This document shows positions 48,780 through 60,024 of a stretch of DNA of 64,000 bases, in pieces. Both the position numbers and the translations under genes were made by a program. This DNA comes from Carex sylvatica. Lineage: Eukaryota > Streptophyta > Magnoliopsida > Poales > Cyperaceae. The notes beneath the pieces were generated by a model that saw nothing but the letters and a program-made list of their open reading frames with translations, did not search any database and had not been told where the DNA came from. The number at the start of each line of letters is the position of its first letter. Position 1 is the first letter of the stretch. The stretch lies in NCBI GenBank assembly GCA_964058845.1, contig CAXKVR010000093.1, forward strand, positions 186,001 through 250,000, written 5' to 3'.

Positions 48780-49045
48780 TCCAGCACGGATGGTTGATCC
48801 GCACTGACTCCAGTTTCCTTTCAAATTATGTTCTGTAATCTTCGAGTGCGTCCGCACTAATAAATTCTGTATTGGCTGAATTTTTTCGAAATCTAACCAA
48901 GTCCTGAGTGTAGGTGTCTTGACCCGCACTGAAATTCAATGTGAATGCATTAGGCTCGGACTTTTCTTGTTCAGTGCCGTTTTCATGAAAATTTGACTAA
49001 GTACTGAGTGCGTTCGCACTGTACGTGAGTGCGTCTGCACTGGAG
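48780..49045. repeat. Repeated GAGTGCGTYYGCACT palindromes (LTR-like remnant)
   Basis: Near-palindromic 15-mers (GAGTGCGTCCGCACT at about 48844, GAGTGCGTTCGCACT at about 49006, GAGTGCGTCTGCACT at about 49026), plus weaker GTCCGCACT-like words at 48795 and 48930. Such spaced motifs occur in some plant LTR-retrotransposon terminal repeats. No LTR ends or coding region seen. Confidence 0.45.
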
Positions 49046-49119
49046 TATTTTTCTGTATTGTTTTGAACTACCAAAATTCTGTCAAGCACATATTAATATG
49101 GAGAACAAGATGAACGGTT

Positions 49120-49520
49120 CCAATCGACTTTTTGAGTTTTGAAATTTCAAATTTGAACTGTAAGCTCTTCGGTCCATATGCTTCCGAAAGCATATTAGTC
49201 ACTCTCTCTATATATATATATATAAGGAGGGTTCCAATGTCTCATGTCTTTCATACCTTATCATAACTCATATATATATATATGAGTTGGGTTATAGTGA
49301 GTTGCGAAATAAGATTCTTGTTTTAATTCACGTTTATATCTTCGTTTTCAAAATTCAAGAAACCGATCATCTAATGTTTGATGCCCAAACATTTTACATT
49401 TTTTGGATGTATATTTACTATTTTTTAGATGCATTATGAACCATAAAAAAATAATGATTTAAAAAAATTATAAATAAATAGTAAAAGAAGGGTCTGAGTT
49501 GTCTTCGCAACTCAGTATAA
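49120..49520. mobile_element. Decayed foldback MITE remnants
   Basis: Contains GAGTTGCGAA (about 49299) and its inverse TTCGCAACTC (about 49505), TA-rich runs at 49210 and 49270, and words shared with the foldback family (AAACATTTTACATTTTTTGG). Boundaries uncertain. Confidence 0.4.
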
Positions 49521-49904
49521 ATCCATCTATATTTAGTGAGATGTCTCGCTAAAATATCTCCGCATTTGTAGAAGCGTACCTACTTCGAACAGTTTCTAAA
49601 CTATTTGATACAAATATATAAACCGATCAATTCTGTAGAAACAGTCCGAATATATATATATTTTAAGTGCAGTTATTATATTAATTTGTCCAATAGTACG
49701 GACCAATATGTTTATATTCTTCCGTACTATGAAAAAATATTTGTATTTTAAAGTTCAAACATTTGATCTAAACTGTTAAACACGACCTTCATTCATATGA
49801 AAAGGTACTCTTGTAGATTAAATTTTTTTATAAAGTTTTTACGCAGATATATAGTGGCACTATCAACTCTTTGAAATTAAGTGGGTAAAAGGAGGCCGAA
49901 TCTT
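49521..49904. other. AT-rich spacer
   Basis: No gene or repeat recognised between the foldback remnants and the BAHD relic. Confidence 0.4.
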
Positions 49905-50247
49905 GCTTCCTATGAGCCCGGCTTACACTTGCAACTGTTTGTTCCTTTGCATTGTGCATTCAACCGGCAGTACGCTTCTGTCTGCTAAAGGGTTTGGGGA
50001 CACCTGTGGTATTATTGCAGAGACCGTGCGCACGAGAAAACCGAAATAGGGACTGAACTTGAATGGAACAGATTTTTGGTGGGGTACACCGGGATTGGAG
50101 GCGTATGTGTCGATGAATAGTGATGGTGATGTGATGATGACAGCTGGGAAGGAGAAAGGCAGTGTGCATATTACATTGGCGCTCAAGGAAGACATACATG
50201 GATGCGTTCATTTGTCCGTTTTGAAAGAGGGTTGCAAGAGACACTAG
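49905..50247 (+). pseudogene. BAHD acyltransferase C-terminal relic, uninterrupted copy
   Basis: C-terminal piece of a BAHD acyltransferase. It reads AYTCNCLFLCIVHSTG, as in the AYFGNC region of malonyltransferase-type BAHDs, then SAKGFGDTCGIIAETVR, a stop, a deletion relative to the other copies, then LNGTDFWWGTPGLEAYVSMN, then GSVHITLALKED and a stop at 50245. The family motif DFGWG is changed to DFWWG (50071-50085). The last open frame is 62 codons and is not a gene. Unlike the copies at 30974 and 56691 it has no transposon inserted, so it shows the pre-insertion site. The shared flank continues to about 50450. Confidence 0.72.
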
Positions 50248-50671
50248 TTGCTAGCAAAGAGGCCACGCTTCGGTCTTGAACTCGAGATATTTATCATAAA
50301 TTTAGTTTGATATCAATGATGTATGGGAAATTTTGTTTGGAAATTAACATGGAAGATGTTGGATGTTATAAATTAAAGATTGCCACACTCAGCATTTGAG
50401 TTGACAGTATTACATGTTTTGTTCATAACAGCAAGGTTATCACCTAAGGATTTGGTGAAACCTTTCTTGAAAAACTATATATGAATTTGATTTGATTTGA
50501 ATCAGCTGTGCTTTTTTTTTCCTTTCTGGAGTCGGAAATGATTGTTGTTTGGTCTATTTATTCTCTTGTATTCACTATTGATTTGTATTTATTATGATGG
50601 AATCTATGGTAGTGTCACACAGTCACAGGGACCACATGAAGACAAAAAACATTATTTGATGGGGTAAAGAG

Positions 50672-50909
50672 AACCATGTTTGGTTGTGGAGTAAGAGGTG
50701 GAATAAATCCCTTATTTCACGTTTAAGGAGTCAAACAAAGAGTAAAATAGAAAGAGTAAGATGGAGTAAGAAGTGAACTAAATCGGAGTAACTTACTTTA
50801 TTTAGAGAGATGGTTTAACTTACTCCACCAAACATGATTAACTTACTCGATCTTAGCTTGAAATAAACAATTTACTCCGGTTTAAAGTTACTCCACAGTC
50901 AAACATGAT
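50672..50909. mobile_element. Small MITE with about 20-bp TIRs
   Basis: Left CCATGTTTGGTTGTGGAGTAA mirrors the reverse of the right end (ATCATGTTTGACTGTGGAGT). Interior rich in GGAGTAA/TTACTCC. TSD not clear; Tourist-like or hAT. Confidence 0.6.
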
Positions 50910-50947
50910 CAAAGGTAAAGCTGCACTAATATATGATACTGTCACAC

Positions 50948-51000
50948 GGACAATAGGAACCACAAGGACCACAGGAACCACAAGGACCACAAGGACCACT
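50948..51000 (+). repeat. AGGACCACA minisatellite
   Basis: Five units of 8-10 bp built on AGGA(A/C)CACA. A related phrase (GTCACAGGGACCACATGAAG) lies about 320 bp to the left. Confidence 0.75.
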
Positions 51001-52627
51001 TCAATAAAATTAACCATAAAGGTCCTCAATCAATGAATTTTGATATCTAAGTATCATGATAAATAAAACAAAATTAATGGAGCATCTACTTTCTTTTGTT
51101 AAATGTTTCTAGTGCTGTCAAATTAAACATTGATTAGCGTATTGTGTTGGGTGTTATTTTTTCCTACCTAAATTCTCAAATACCAAGTTTCTTGTTATGG
51201 TTGTTTGAGAAGATATTACAAAATGTAAATTCATTATGGATATTTATACTTGGTACTTTATTGAAAAGTGTGATCCAAGAAACTTTTTTTTTTCTATAGA
51301 AAATATTATAAAAGAAGATAGAAAAGCAGAGACAGTACGGTAGGATTCATCAGTAGAAGGATCAATAGAATTACCGATCCAAAAATTTCAAAGTTTGAAT
51401 CGAAAGGAATATTTTTACCGATCTAATTCTCAATTTTTGTATTTTTATATTAAAATATGTTGTCGGTCCACTATATGCATAATAAACAACATATTTGTTC
51501 CATTTTTATCGCAAGATGAAAAGGATGGCCCCATTTTTTGGGTGATGTATGAATTAAATACTTTTGTTGTCTCTTTCTGTCATAGTTTACAGATTGGTAC
51601 ATAATTTATTGGAGTGGGGACGGGTTCAATTGTACAAATTAATTTGGGGTTCCGTTTGTTGGAGTCCAAATCGTTGGGTCAGGAGGAGACATCAGCACTT
51701 ATTAAGAAACATCAGGAAATTTACAATAAATTTGCGGACCCGGTTGTTAAGAAACATCAGCACTTAATTATTTGATTTAGAAATTATGTCAGTGTTTAAT
51801 TATATATGAGTCCATATCCTCTTAAGATTTTAGAATATTTTGTTACCTAAGGTGATGATATGAATTCGGGTTCTAGTCATGTCCAATGTCTGCGTAGCTA
51901 TTATTTTAAATTAGGAGCGTTAATTATTTGCATCTTTTTATTTGTTTAACTGATCAATACTGTTACGCCTTAGATAACTAGTATGGGTAAAAAAAAAATA
52001 TTCCGTTAACTATATATAGTACGGGTAAGGATAGAATGCTTTCGTTAATGAGTTAAAAAGTTTTGATGGCCGCCACTCACTCTACGTTTTTCATTCCTGG
52101 TAGTCTTCATTCCCGATACAGCACCAGTTCTATCTCTCGGTTGTACCTTCTTGAGCGGAGAAAGAATGAGAGAGGGGAGAGGAACTAAGGCGAGCAGAGC
52201 CGATCGAAATCGAAAGTGCAGTATCATTAAAATTTGGAGCGTAGAGTCTCCATCTCAATTGGAGTGCAATAGTGAGCAGATCCGGCCATTGTCGGACCGC
52301 AGTGGCGGTCGATAAAATGGATTCGGTTATGGAGCGAGATGGCGATTAAAGTATTACAGTGATCAAGATCTCAATTGGAGCGTGACAATAAATAGATCCG
52401 GTTGCCGTCATAACGTGACAACAGTCGACGAAGCGAATCCGGTCGTGGTGCGAGATGAGGATTAGAATTCTTAACTATATTTTATGAGAATAAAACAATA
52501 AATTTAGGAATTACGTCATTTAAGGCCATTAACCTTAAAAAAAAGTATGGATAAGAGTAGAATTATTAAAAGAAAATATATATATACACACATAGGCAGA
52601 CCCAAGAAGGGTCAGGGATAGGCAAGT
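51001..52627. other. Intergenic DNA with a GC-richer duplicated block
   Basis: Mostly AT-rich with no gene recognised. 52248-52345 and 52369-52467 are two diverged tandem copies of a block of about 98 bp (ATCTCAATTGGAGYG at the start, AGATCCGG in the middle, GAGATG at the end). They stand out by higher GC and CGA/CGG words. An in-frame open stretch at 51640-51770 contains a repeated AAGAAACATCAG but matches no family I know. Confidence 0.45.
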
Positions 52628-53110
52628 CACTACTAGAATTCACACTATTTTCATAGGTAGCATACCTTATTACCAAAGAGAGGAAGGGCTCTTGGAAATA
52701 AAATAGTTTTTGCTGACACATTCAATAATTTCCAACGGTGGGCCCTTGAAAATAGTTGCCTATGGAAATTCCCCCTGCCTGCCTATGAAAATGTTTCTTA
52801 TCCATCCTTGGAAATGATTTTGCATGACCCATTACCCTCTATACAGACATAATACTATATTTAATTGATAGCCCATGGAAATACCTCACACCATGCCTTT
52901 GGAAATACTTTGAAAATAGTGAGATATATTATTTCCAAGAGCCACTCTTGAAAATGTATTTCTCAGACCATTTATATTATTTTATATTGAAGGCTCATGA
53001 AAATACTGAATCACTATGCTCTTGAAAATATTTTATTGATTCAGTTTATATTATTTTATAATTGAAATTATTATTTCCAAAAGACTACCGTTGGAAATGT
53101 TAAGTCACTA
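52628..53110. mobile_element. CACTA terminus fragment
   Basis: Begins CACTACTAGAATTCACAC and is followed by clustered subterminal words of the type TTGGAAAT / ATTTCCAA and CTTGAAAAT. No inverted right terminus was found before the duplication at 54098, so this is a truncated element. Confidence 0.65.
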
Positions 53111-54097
53111 GAGACAAACGTTTATGTTTATTTGAGATCTCCCTTTGTAGCAATACAAATAAATCACACCAGCAAGTACTTAATTGTGATATATAAAATG
53201 AAACATTATAAATTAAAAATATAAATTTTGGTATTTAAACTAATCAAATCTATTTAATTTAGATACAAAACATTTTCATAAATACAAGCAATATATAAGA
53301 TCTTCCTTTGAAAGACACTTGTGTCCTCCTGCAATATATGTAAACACATGAGTGTTACTAAATGATTAAAATTAGTTACAATTACTAAACAGTGATAATA
53401 ATTAGCAAACAGACTCTTGTGTTTGATCTACAACTTCAAGATAATTTAGGGATAATAATTAAGACTCTGTTGAAGATAAAATTCATTATTAATTAAGAGG
53501 CCATTACCACGCAATTCTAGTCGATGTTTGGTAGATTTGGAGAAACTTCATTTTACAAGGTCTTTCTAAATGATGTTAGGTAGTTCTCAGATTTTTCTCA
53601 CATTTTTAAGAAATTTATTCATATGGTTTATGTTCAATTTTGCAACAACAATCCAGCAGTTCATGATTTTTCTGACAACCTGATTTGTTATTTTCATACC
53701 GGACAAACTACTACACTAAATTTTTTGTTCTTTTTATTGAAATGTGTATGAAAACCTGATCTACATGTATATTTTATTGTGTGATTTTTGAAGATACATA
53801 AATCTGACTGGTAGAGTGATTTCTAAAGTGAAAATTGAGGTACTAGCTTTCTACCTTGCAGCAAATAACAGAAAAAAAAAAAAATTTTAAAACTGAGATT
53901 CAAAAATAGCTAGAAAATAGTAGAAAAATCCTAAAAATGCAAAGTTTAATATCAAAATACTTGGAATGATGTGTTCTATAACACTGCAAACTGGCATGGC
54001 CTAGTTCTGTCCCTAGCTATTTCAGATTTTCTGATTTATCTTCATGGGCATTTTGGAGTATGTTTGTACCAGTCATGCCTCGCATCCATTTACTTTA
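53111..54097. other. AT-rich spacer left of duplication copy B
   Basis: No gene recognised. The sequence switches abruptly to the duplicated segment at TTTTGTCCAAAGGG. Confidence 0.45.
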
Positions 54098-54491
54098 TTT
54101 TGTCCAAAGGGTTTTGGATAGAGTCTTATTTCAAGTCAGGCATTAACTGTTGGATTAACGTTGAGATTCGTACGAATAGTTGAGATTCACAGAGCGATTT
54201 AAATTTGTGCGCTACCAAAATCGTCTCAACGAATCTTAATTTAATTTGATCGAACGTATATAACTCGATTTTGAATAAAAAATTGATCCAATTTATTTTG
54301 TTCTTGTAAATGAATAAAACAATATGTTATTGATGCGCCAAAGTTACTTTGTTTGTTATCAAGAAGAACCAACAAAATAAAGCAATGCCCGCTCTTTGAC
54401 TGCCGTCTGCCTAGAGCATACCGTTTATTCAAATCCCTAGGCGCATGTGATGCCGGCCTAGTTGTGCAATTAGAACCGTTCATTAGAATAA

Positions 54492-54498
54492 TATATAT
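54492..54498 (+). promoter_or_regulatory. Probable TATA box of UGT copy B
   Basis: TATATAT at the same position relative to the ATG as in copy A. The 456 bp upstream of the ATG are shared between the copies, with only a few substitutions. Confidence 0.35.
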
Positions 54499-54553
54499 CC
54501 CATCACCATTTATTAGATAAATATATACATACTTCTCCTCATCTTTCTAGTCC

Positions 54554-55945
54554 ATGGATAACCCCAGAGAGAAGAGGATCAATGTTCTCATGCTTCCATG
54601 GCTTGCTCATGGCCATGCAAACCGTTACCTAGAGCTAGCCAAGAGGTTAACCCAAGAGCTAAACAACCTCTCTATTCACTTTTGCTCGACCCCGATCATA
54701 CTCGATTCCATACGAGATAATCTTCACCGGCATTCGACGGTTACAAGTCCGTCGAGCATAAACTTGGTCGAGATTCGGCTACTGGAAACAGAAGAACTAC
54801 CACCTCATCTGCACACCACAAAACACTTACCGCTGCATTTGATTCCAGTACTCACTCAAGCGTTCGCCCAGTCGGAAGAAACCTTCTCGCATCTTCTAGA
54901 AACTCTAAAACCTGACCTCCTCATATTTGACATCTTTCAACCATGGGCAGCAAATATTGCATGCCAACGCAACATCCCGGCTGTTGTGTACATTGGTTGT
55001 ACCGTTGCGATGTCGTTGTGTGCTCATGATTATTTTGCACCTTCTAAAGATTTCCCCTTCCCTGCAATCAAGTTAACCCAAGAAAATCGTAGACAAAGAA
55101 CCGGACCACCCGAAGGAGATCAAGGTTATCGACATTTTCTAGAGCAAGTTGTGCTTTGCTGGCAGCTCTCTGACTTTATAATAGCCAGGTCTTTTCGAGA
55201 AATTGAGGCGAAGTACATCGACTACCTCTCGGCCCTTATCAGGAAGGAACTGGTTCTGACGGGACCGTTGATTCCAGATGTCGGCAGTGTTTCTCCTGGA
55301 AATATCCAAGAAGAAGAGAAGGTCATGCAATGGTTAGACCAGAGAGAACCGAGGTCCGTGGTGTTTGTTTCATTTGGTAGTGAGTGTTTCATGCCGTACA
55401 ATGAAATGGAGCAACTCGCTCGAGGCTTGGAGCTCAGTGGTGCTTGCTTCATTTGGGTTGCTCGCTTTCCAAAGAACAATGATGAAAAGGGTAATGAATC
55501 GGCGAAGGCGCTGCTACATGGATTGGTAGAGAGGGTAGGTCCACAAAGGGGGCTTGTGATCACCTCATGGGCTCCACAACGAAAGATCTTGCTGCACCGC
55601 AACCTCGGTTCTTTTGTAACACACTGCGGTTGGAGCTCGTTAATCGAAGGTATGCAGGCCGGTGTTCCCATGTTAGCATTGCCAATGGATTGGGACCAAC
55701 CGGTGAATGCCAAGCTGATAGTAGAACTCGGCATCGGAATAGAAATCCCGCAACGTGGTCTCGGGAATTTTAAAGGGGAAGATGTTTGTGCATGCATTAA
55801 GCAAATTCTAGTGTCGGAGTATGGCGACCGTGTCAGGAAAAAAGCAGAGGACCTGGCGGACGTGATACGCAATCGAAAAGATGATGACATCCGAATTTTG
55901 GCTGATAAGATTCTGGGACTTGATAGCAATCATCAAACAGCATAG
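54554..55945 (+). CDS. UDP-glycosyltransferase, UGT94-like, copy B
   Basis: Intact 463-codon, intronless paralogue of the gene at 28193 with the same architecture: H21, D126, PSPG box at 339-382 ending D-Q. Nine nucleotides differ in 1392. Three change residues: R137C just after the PWAANIA segment, I225L, and V363L immediately after HCGWSS in the PSPG box. Six are silent. The low divergence with mostly silent changes suggests a recent duplication with the protein still constrained, although nine changes are too few to prove selection. HCGWSS is shared, so the serine predates the duplication. Same predicted role: sugar transfer onto a glycoside (inferred from UGT94 resemblance). Because promoters are nearly identical, both copies may be expressed together. 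Confidence 0.93.
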   Translation: MDNPREKRINVLMLPWLAHGHANRYLELAKRLTQELNNLSIHFCSTPIILDSIRDNLHRHSTVTSPSSINLVEIRLLETEELPPHLHTTKHLPLHLIPVLTQAFAQSEETFSHLLETLKPDLLIFDIFQPWAANIACQRNIPAVVYIGCTVAMSLCAHDYFAPSKDFPFPAIKLTQENRRQRTGPPEGDQGYRHFLEQVVLCWQLSDFIIARSFREIEAKYIDYLSALIRKELVLTGPLIPDVGSVSPGNIQEEEKVMQWLDQREPRSVVFVSFGSECFMPYNEMEQLARGLELSGACFIWVARFPKNNDEKGNESAKALLHGLVERVGPQRGLVITSWAPQRKILLHRNLGSFVTHCGWSSLIEGMQAGVPMLALPMDWDQPVNAKLIVELGIGIEIPQRGLGNFKGEDVCACIKQILVSEYGDRVRKKAEDLADVIRNRKDDDIRILADKILGLDSNHQTA

Positions 55946-56690
55946 GCAAAATCAGAAATATATTTCACCTATAGTTTGCACTGAAATGCTCTTGTTATAT
56001 TTTTATCACCAAAAAAAAAAAAATATGTTCATCTATTGTGGTGTCTGTATTTGGCTCTATCTCCAGACTCCATGTATGTTTTCTTAATTATATAATTTAT
56101 TTCTTGCAAACTGGATTCTGTTGTTTTCTTCAATGAATACGTATTTTATTTTATTCTTTCCCTAGCTGCACTAGAGAAGAGTTGTTACTAGTACAGTGTT
56201 GTATGAAGGAATTACAGAGCAATTCTTGTATAATTTTTAAATTTCCAATTTATGGAAATGAGGGAACCTCTAGGGTCATTGAGACAGAAAACGCGATCAT
56301 ATACAGCATATCATACACATATACGAAAAACATTCATATTAATAGTGTGTAATGGGAGAAGCGTCCGCACGAAAAAAAAACTCCAACATAAACAAACAGC
56401 GTGAAAGTCTTGAAGCATGTCCGAAAGTGACATTTATTTGTACATGGTTGAATAATACTAAACCGTCTATAGTTCTACTAGTTCATACGGAAACAATATG
56501 CTGTGATTCTTGAGAATCACAGGACCTGCTTTTTCAAATCTATCCATTTATTTATTTTGAGATTTGTGCATCTAAAAAAAATAGAGGGGTGGATGTGAAA
56601 ATGCAGAATCCTGTAATTCTTTTGAGAATCACAGCAGATTTATTTCCGGTTCATACACGGTAATTTTTTTTAGAAAACTGTGTACTTATG

Positions 56691-56990
56691 TCTGCCAAAG
56701 GGTTTGGGGACACCTGTGGTACTATTGCAGAGACCGTGCACACGAGAAAACCGAAATAGTGAATAGTAATGGCTATGATAAGCTTACTAAAAATTTGTCG
56801 TCATTGAGTGGTATGAAAGTTTGATGCGTAGGGTCAGACGAACTGAACTTGAATGGAACAGATTTTGGGTGGGGTACACCGGGATTGGAGGCGTTTGTGT
56901 CGATGAATAGTATGGTCATGTGATGATACAGCTGGAAAGGAGAAAGGCAAGTGCAGATTACAGTGGCGCTCAAGGAAGACATACATGGAT
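56691..56990 (+). pseudogene. BAHD acyltransferase C-terminal relic, copy B (interrupted)
   Basis: Nearly identical to the relic at 30974, with DFGWG at 56861-56875, the same stops and frame breaks, and the same element inserted after the KEDIHG-like codons. The last codons resume at 59978 and stop at 60024. Shared lesions show that the gene was already dead before the segmental duplication. Confidence 0.72.
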
Positions 56991-57779
56991 TAGTGGGTTG
57001 CAAAAATCCGACCCGTCCGTGTCCGGTATCCGGGGTACTCGTGCCTGAGCTCGGGCATAGATCGGATAAACGGGTACACGGGTACGAGCATAAAACAGGT
57101 AGGGTACGATTATTTGGTTCAATACCCGGGCAAATCCGGCCCGAATTACGCCCGTACCCGCCTGACCGTACCCGTACTCGTTAAAAATTTCAAAAAAATT
57201 CAATTTTTTTTGAAATTTCGGAATTTGCCACCGGTTCAACCGGACCCGGACCGGTCTAATCAAATCCGACCGGCCGGACCCAACGTTCCATCGGTTTTTT
57301 TTTTTTCAAATTTTTTTTTTAAATTTTTTTATTTTTTTTTAAATTTTATTTCCTCCCCAATATTTTCTTTAAATACTCTCCTTCCTCTCAAAAAATTCAC
57401 ACTCTCATCTCTCATTCTCTCAATTTCAATTCTCAAATTTAATTATTCTCAATTTTTTAATTTATTGTTTAAAAAAAAATATAGTTGTAAATTTAATTCA
57501 TTCTACAAATCCGCAAACGGAATTACGAAGGTATCGAAATTACGAAGTTCGGCACCTCCCGCAAGATTTTTTCGCGAGATTTAAAGGTAACATTTATTTC
57601 ATTTTAGATTAATTTATTTTTGTAGAGTACATTTAGTTTATGTTAGATTTATTGAATATTAAGTAATTAGATTTGTCATTTGTTAGATTTGTTAAATTTA
57701 TTAAGTAATTAGATTTGTTAGATTTATTTATGTTAGATTTGTTAAATTTATTGAATATGTTAGATTTATTTAGTTTATG

Positions 57780-58780
57780 TTAGATTTGAATATGTGAAGT
57801 AATTATATTTGTTTTGAATATGTTAGATTTTATTTTTCAAATTGTTAGATTTATTTTTAATATGTGAAAAAAATTGGTTAGTTTTATTTTTTTGAATATG
57901 TGAAATAATTAGATTTGTTTTGAATAGGTTAGATTTATTTTTCAAAATTCAGATTTATTTTTAATATGTGAAAAAAATAGGTTAGTTTTATTTTTTTGAA
58001 TATGTGAAGTGATTATATTTGTTTTGAATAGATTAGATTTATTTTTCAAAATTCGGATTTATTTTTAATATGTGAAAAATATAGGTTAGTTTTATAGATT
58101 TGAATATGTGAAGTAATTATATTTGTTTTTAATAGGTTAGATTCATTTTTCAAAATTTGGATTTCTTTTTAATAGGTTTTTTAAAATAGGTTAGTTTTAT
58201 AGATTTGAATATGTGAAGTAATTATATTTGTTTTGAATAGGTTAGATTTATTTTTCAAAATTCGGATTTATTTTTAATATGTGAAAAATATAGGTTAGTT
58301 TTATAGATTTTAATATGTGAAGTAATTATATTTGTTTTTAATAGGTTAGATTCATTTTTCAAAATTTGGATTTCTTTTCAATAGGTTTTTTAAAATAGGT
58401 TAGTTTTATAGATTTGAATATGTGAAGTAATTATATTTGTTTTGAATAGGTTAGATTTATTTTTCAAAATTCGGATTTATTTTTAATTGTTGAAAAAAAT
58501 TGGTTAGTTTTATTTGTTTGAATATGTGAAGTAATTATATTTGTTTTGAATATGTTAGATTTAATTTTTCAAATTGTTAGATTTATTTTTAATATGTGAA
58601 AAATATTGGCTAGTTTTATTTTTTTGAATATGTGAAGTAATTATATTTGTTTTAAATATGTTAGATTTAATTTTTCAAATTGTTAGATTTATTTTTAATA
58701 TGTGAAAAAAATAGGTTAGTTTTATTTTTTTGAATATGAGAAGTGATTATATTTGTTTTGAATAGGTTAGATTTATTTTT
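57780..58780 (+). repeat. 104-106 bp tandem repeat array, copy B
   Basis: Ten diverged monomers built on GAATATGTGAAGTAATTATA, aligned one-to-one with the copy A array. A shorter T-rich repeat follows to about 59030. Confidence 0.85.
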
Positions 58781-59138
58781 CTGTTTTTTTTAATTCTGTT
58801 TTTAAATTTCTTTTTTTTAAATTATGTTTTTTAATTATGTTTTTAAATTTCTGTTTTATAATTCTGTTTTTTTAATTCTGTTTTTAAATTTCTGTTTTTT
58901 AATTTCTGTTTTTTAATTTCTGTTTTTTTTAAATTCTATTTTTAAATTTCTGTTTTTTAAATTCTGGTTTTTTAAATTCTGTTTTTTAATTTCTGTTTTT
59001 TAATTCTGTTTTTTTATTTCTGTTTTTTATTTTTCAATGTATGTTAGAATTATTTTGAATAGGTTAAATAAATAAGTTACATATATTTTTTTAATATGTC
59101 AAGTAATTTACATTTATTATTTTGAATAGGTTTAAAAA

Positions 59139-59432
59139 ATGTCATGTCATCGTGATTCCGTGCAAGATGACATCACGAGACTGTCGGCCGATATTTTTGG
59201 CCCGCCAATACCAAATTATCCACAAAATTATCCACAAAGTTCCTCCCAAATGGCACCACCTAATTATCCACCTAATTATCCACAAAATTATCCACCTAAT
59301 TATCCACAAAATTATCCACCAAATTATCAAAGAAGGGACCAAATGCTAGATTTGAATTATCAACAACCCCCACAAATGAGTGCACCGCCACCATATTATA
59401 CTTCAAACGATCCAAATAAATTATACAAATGA
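59139..59432 (+). CDS. Asn-Tyr-Pro repeat protein of the TIR element
   Basis: Unrecognised 97-codon ORF near the right end of the TIR element. It starts ATG in a purine context (AAAAAATG), and an in-frame TAA two codons upstream fixes the start. Residues 5-25 form a charged block (RDSVQDDITRLSADIF). About 27-68 are six to eight NYPQ/NYPP units with interruptions. The rest reads LDLNYQQPPQMSAPPPYYTS and ends in a lysine. The composition suggests a disordered, sticky protein. The predicted gene would have a leader exon near 57500-57585 and a 1.5-kb intron holding the tandem repeats. It may be the N-terminal remnant of a transposase or accessory protein; no catalytic motif is visible. In copy A the start codon is ATA. 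Confidence 0.4.
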   Translation: MSCHRDSVQDDITRLSADIFGPPIPNYPQNYPQSSSQMAPPNYPPNYPQNYPPNYPQNYPPNYQRRDQMLDLNYQQPPQMSAPPPYYTSNDPNKLYK

Positions 59433-60024
59433 ACGTTTAGAAAATATATTATAGATATAAATAAATTATGAAACTATATAATTAGAATGAGAATTTGAAA
59501 ATAAAATAAAATGACTCGTGTAAAGAAATAAATAAATACATTTGTATTTAGCCGAATAAATATACATATTTTCGCATGAATAATTTTTATATATAAGTTA
59601 CAAATTTTATTAATTTATATACACTATTTGATATTGAACTATTTTGATTTTAAAAGTCGAATTATAAACACGTAATGATATCCGTACACCGTAAAAAAAA
59701 ACAGAAAAAAAACAGAAAAAAACAGAAAAAAAAAACAGAGAAAAAAAAAAAAAAAAAAAAACCAGACCGGGTACCCGGACCGCCCTGCCCGTCAAGGGTA
59801 CCACGGGCACGGGTATAAGACGGGCAGGGCACAGGTTTTGAGAAAAATACCTGTGATACCCAGCCCGTGGTACCCGTATACCCGTGATACCCGTACCCGA
59901 TCCGTACCCGATCCGTACCCGTGCCCTACCCCAGATATACCCGGACTGCCCGGCCCGTACCCGTTAGCAAAACTCTAACATGCATTCATTTGTCCGTTTG
60001 AAAGAGGGTTGCAAGAGACACTAG

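Larger units (their letters stand above)
56991..59977. mobile_element. 2.99-kb TIR element with a Tyr/Pro/Asn-repeat ORF, copy B
   Basis: Counterpart of 31275-34224 with the same ends, CCCGTACCCG-rich edges, promoter-like TTTAAATA (57368-57375), CT-rich leader, donor-like GTAAC near 57587, 104-bp repeat array and terminal exon. It is slightly longer because of extra A-rich DNA before the right subterminal zone. Confidence 0.65.

Noticed and set aside
50059..50247. 62-codon ORF considered as a small gene
   Set aside because: It is the truncated C terminus of the BAHD relic, beginning at an internal methionine.
59142..59342. Antisense Ile/Trp-rich ORF opposite the repeat ORF
   Set aside because: A reverse reading of the NYPQ/NYPP codon repeats; composition is an artefact.
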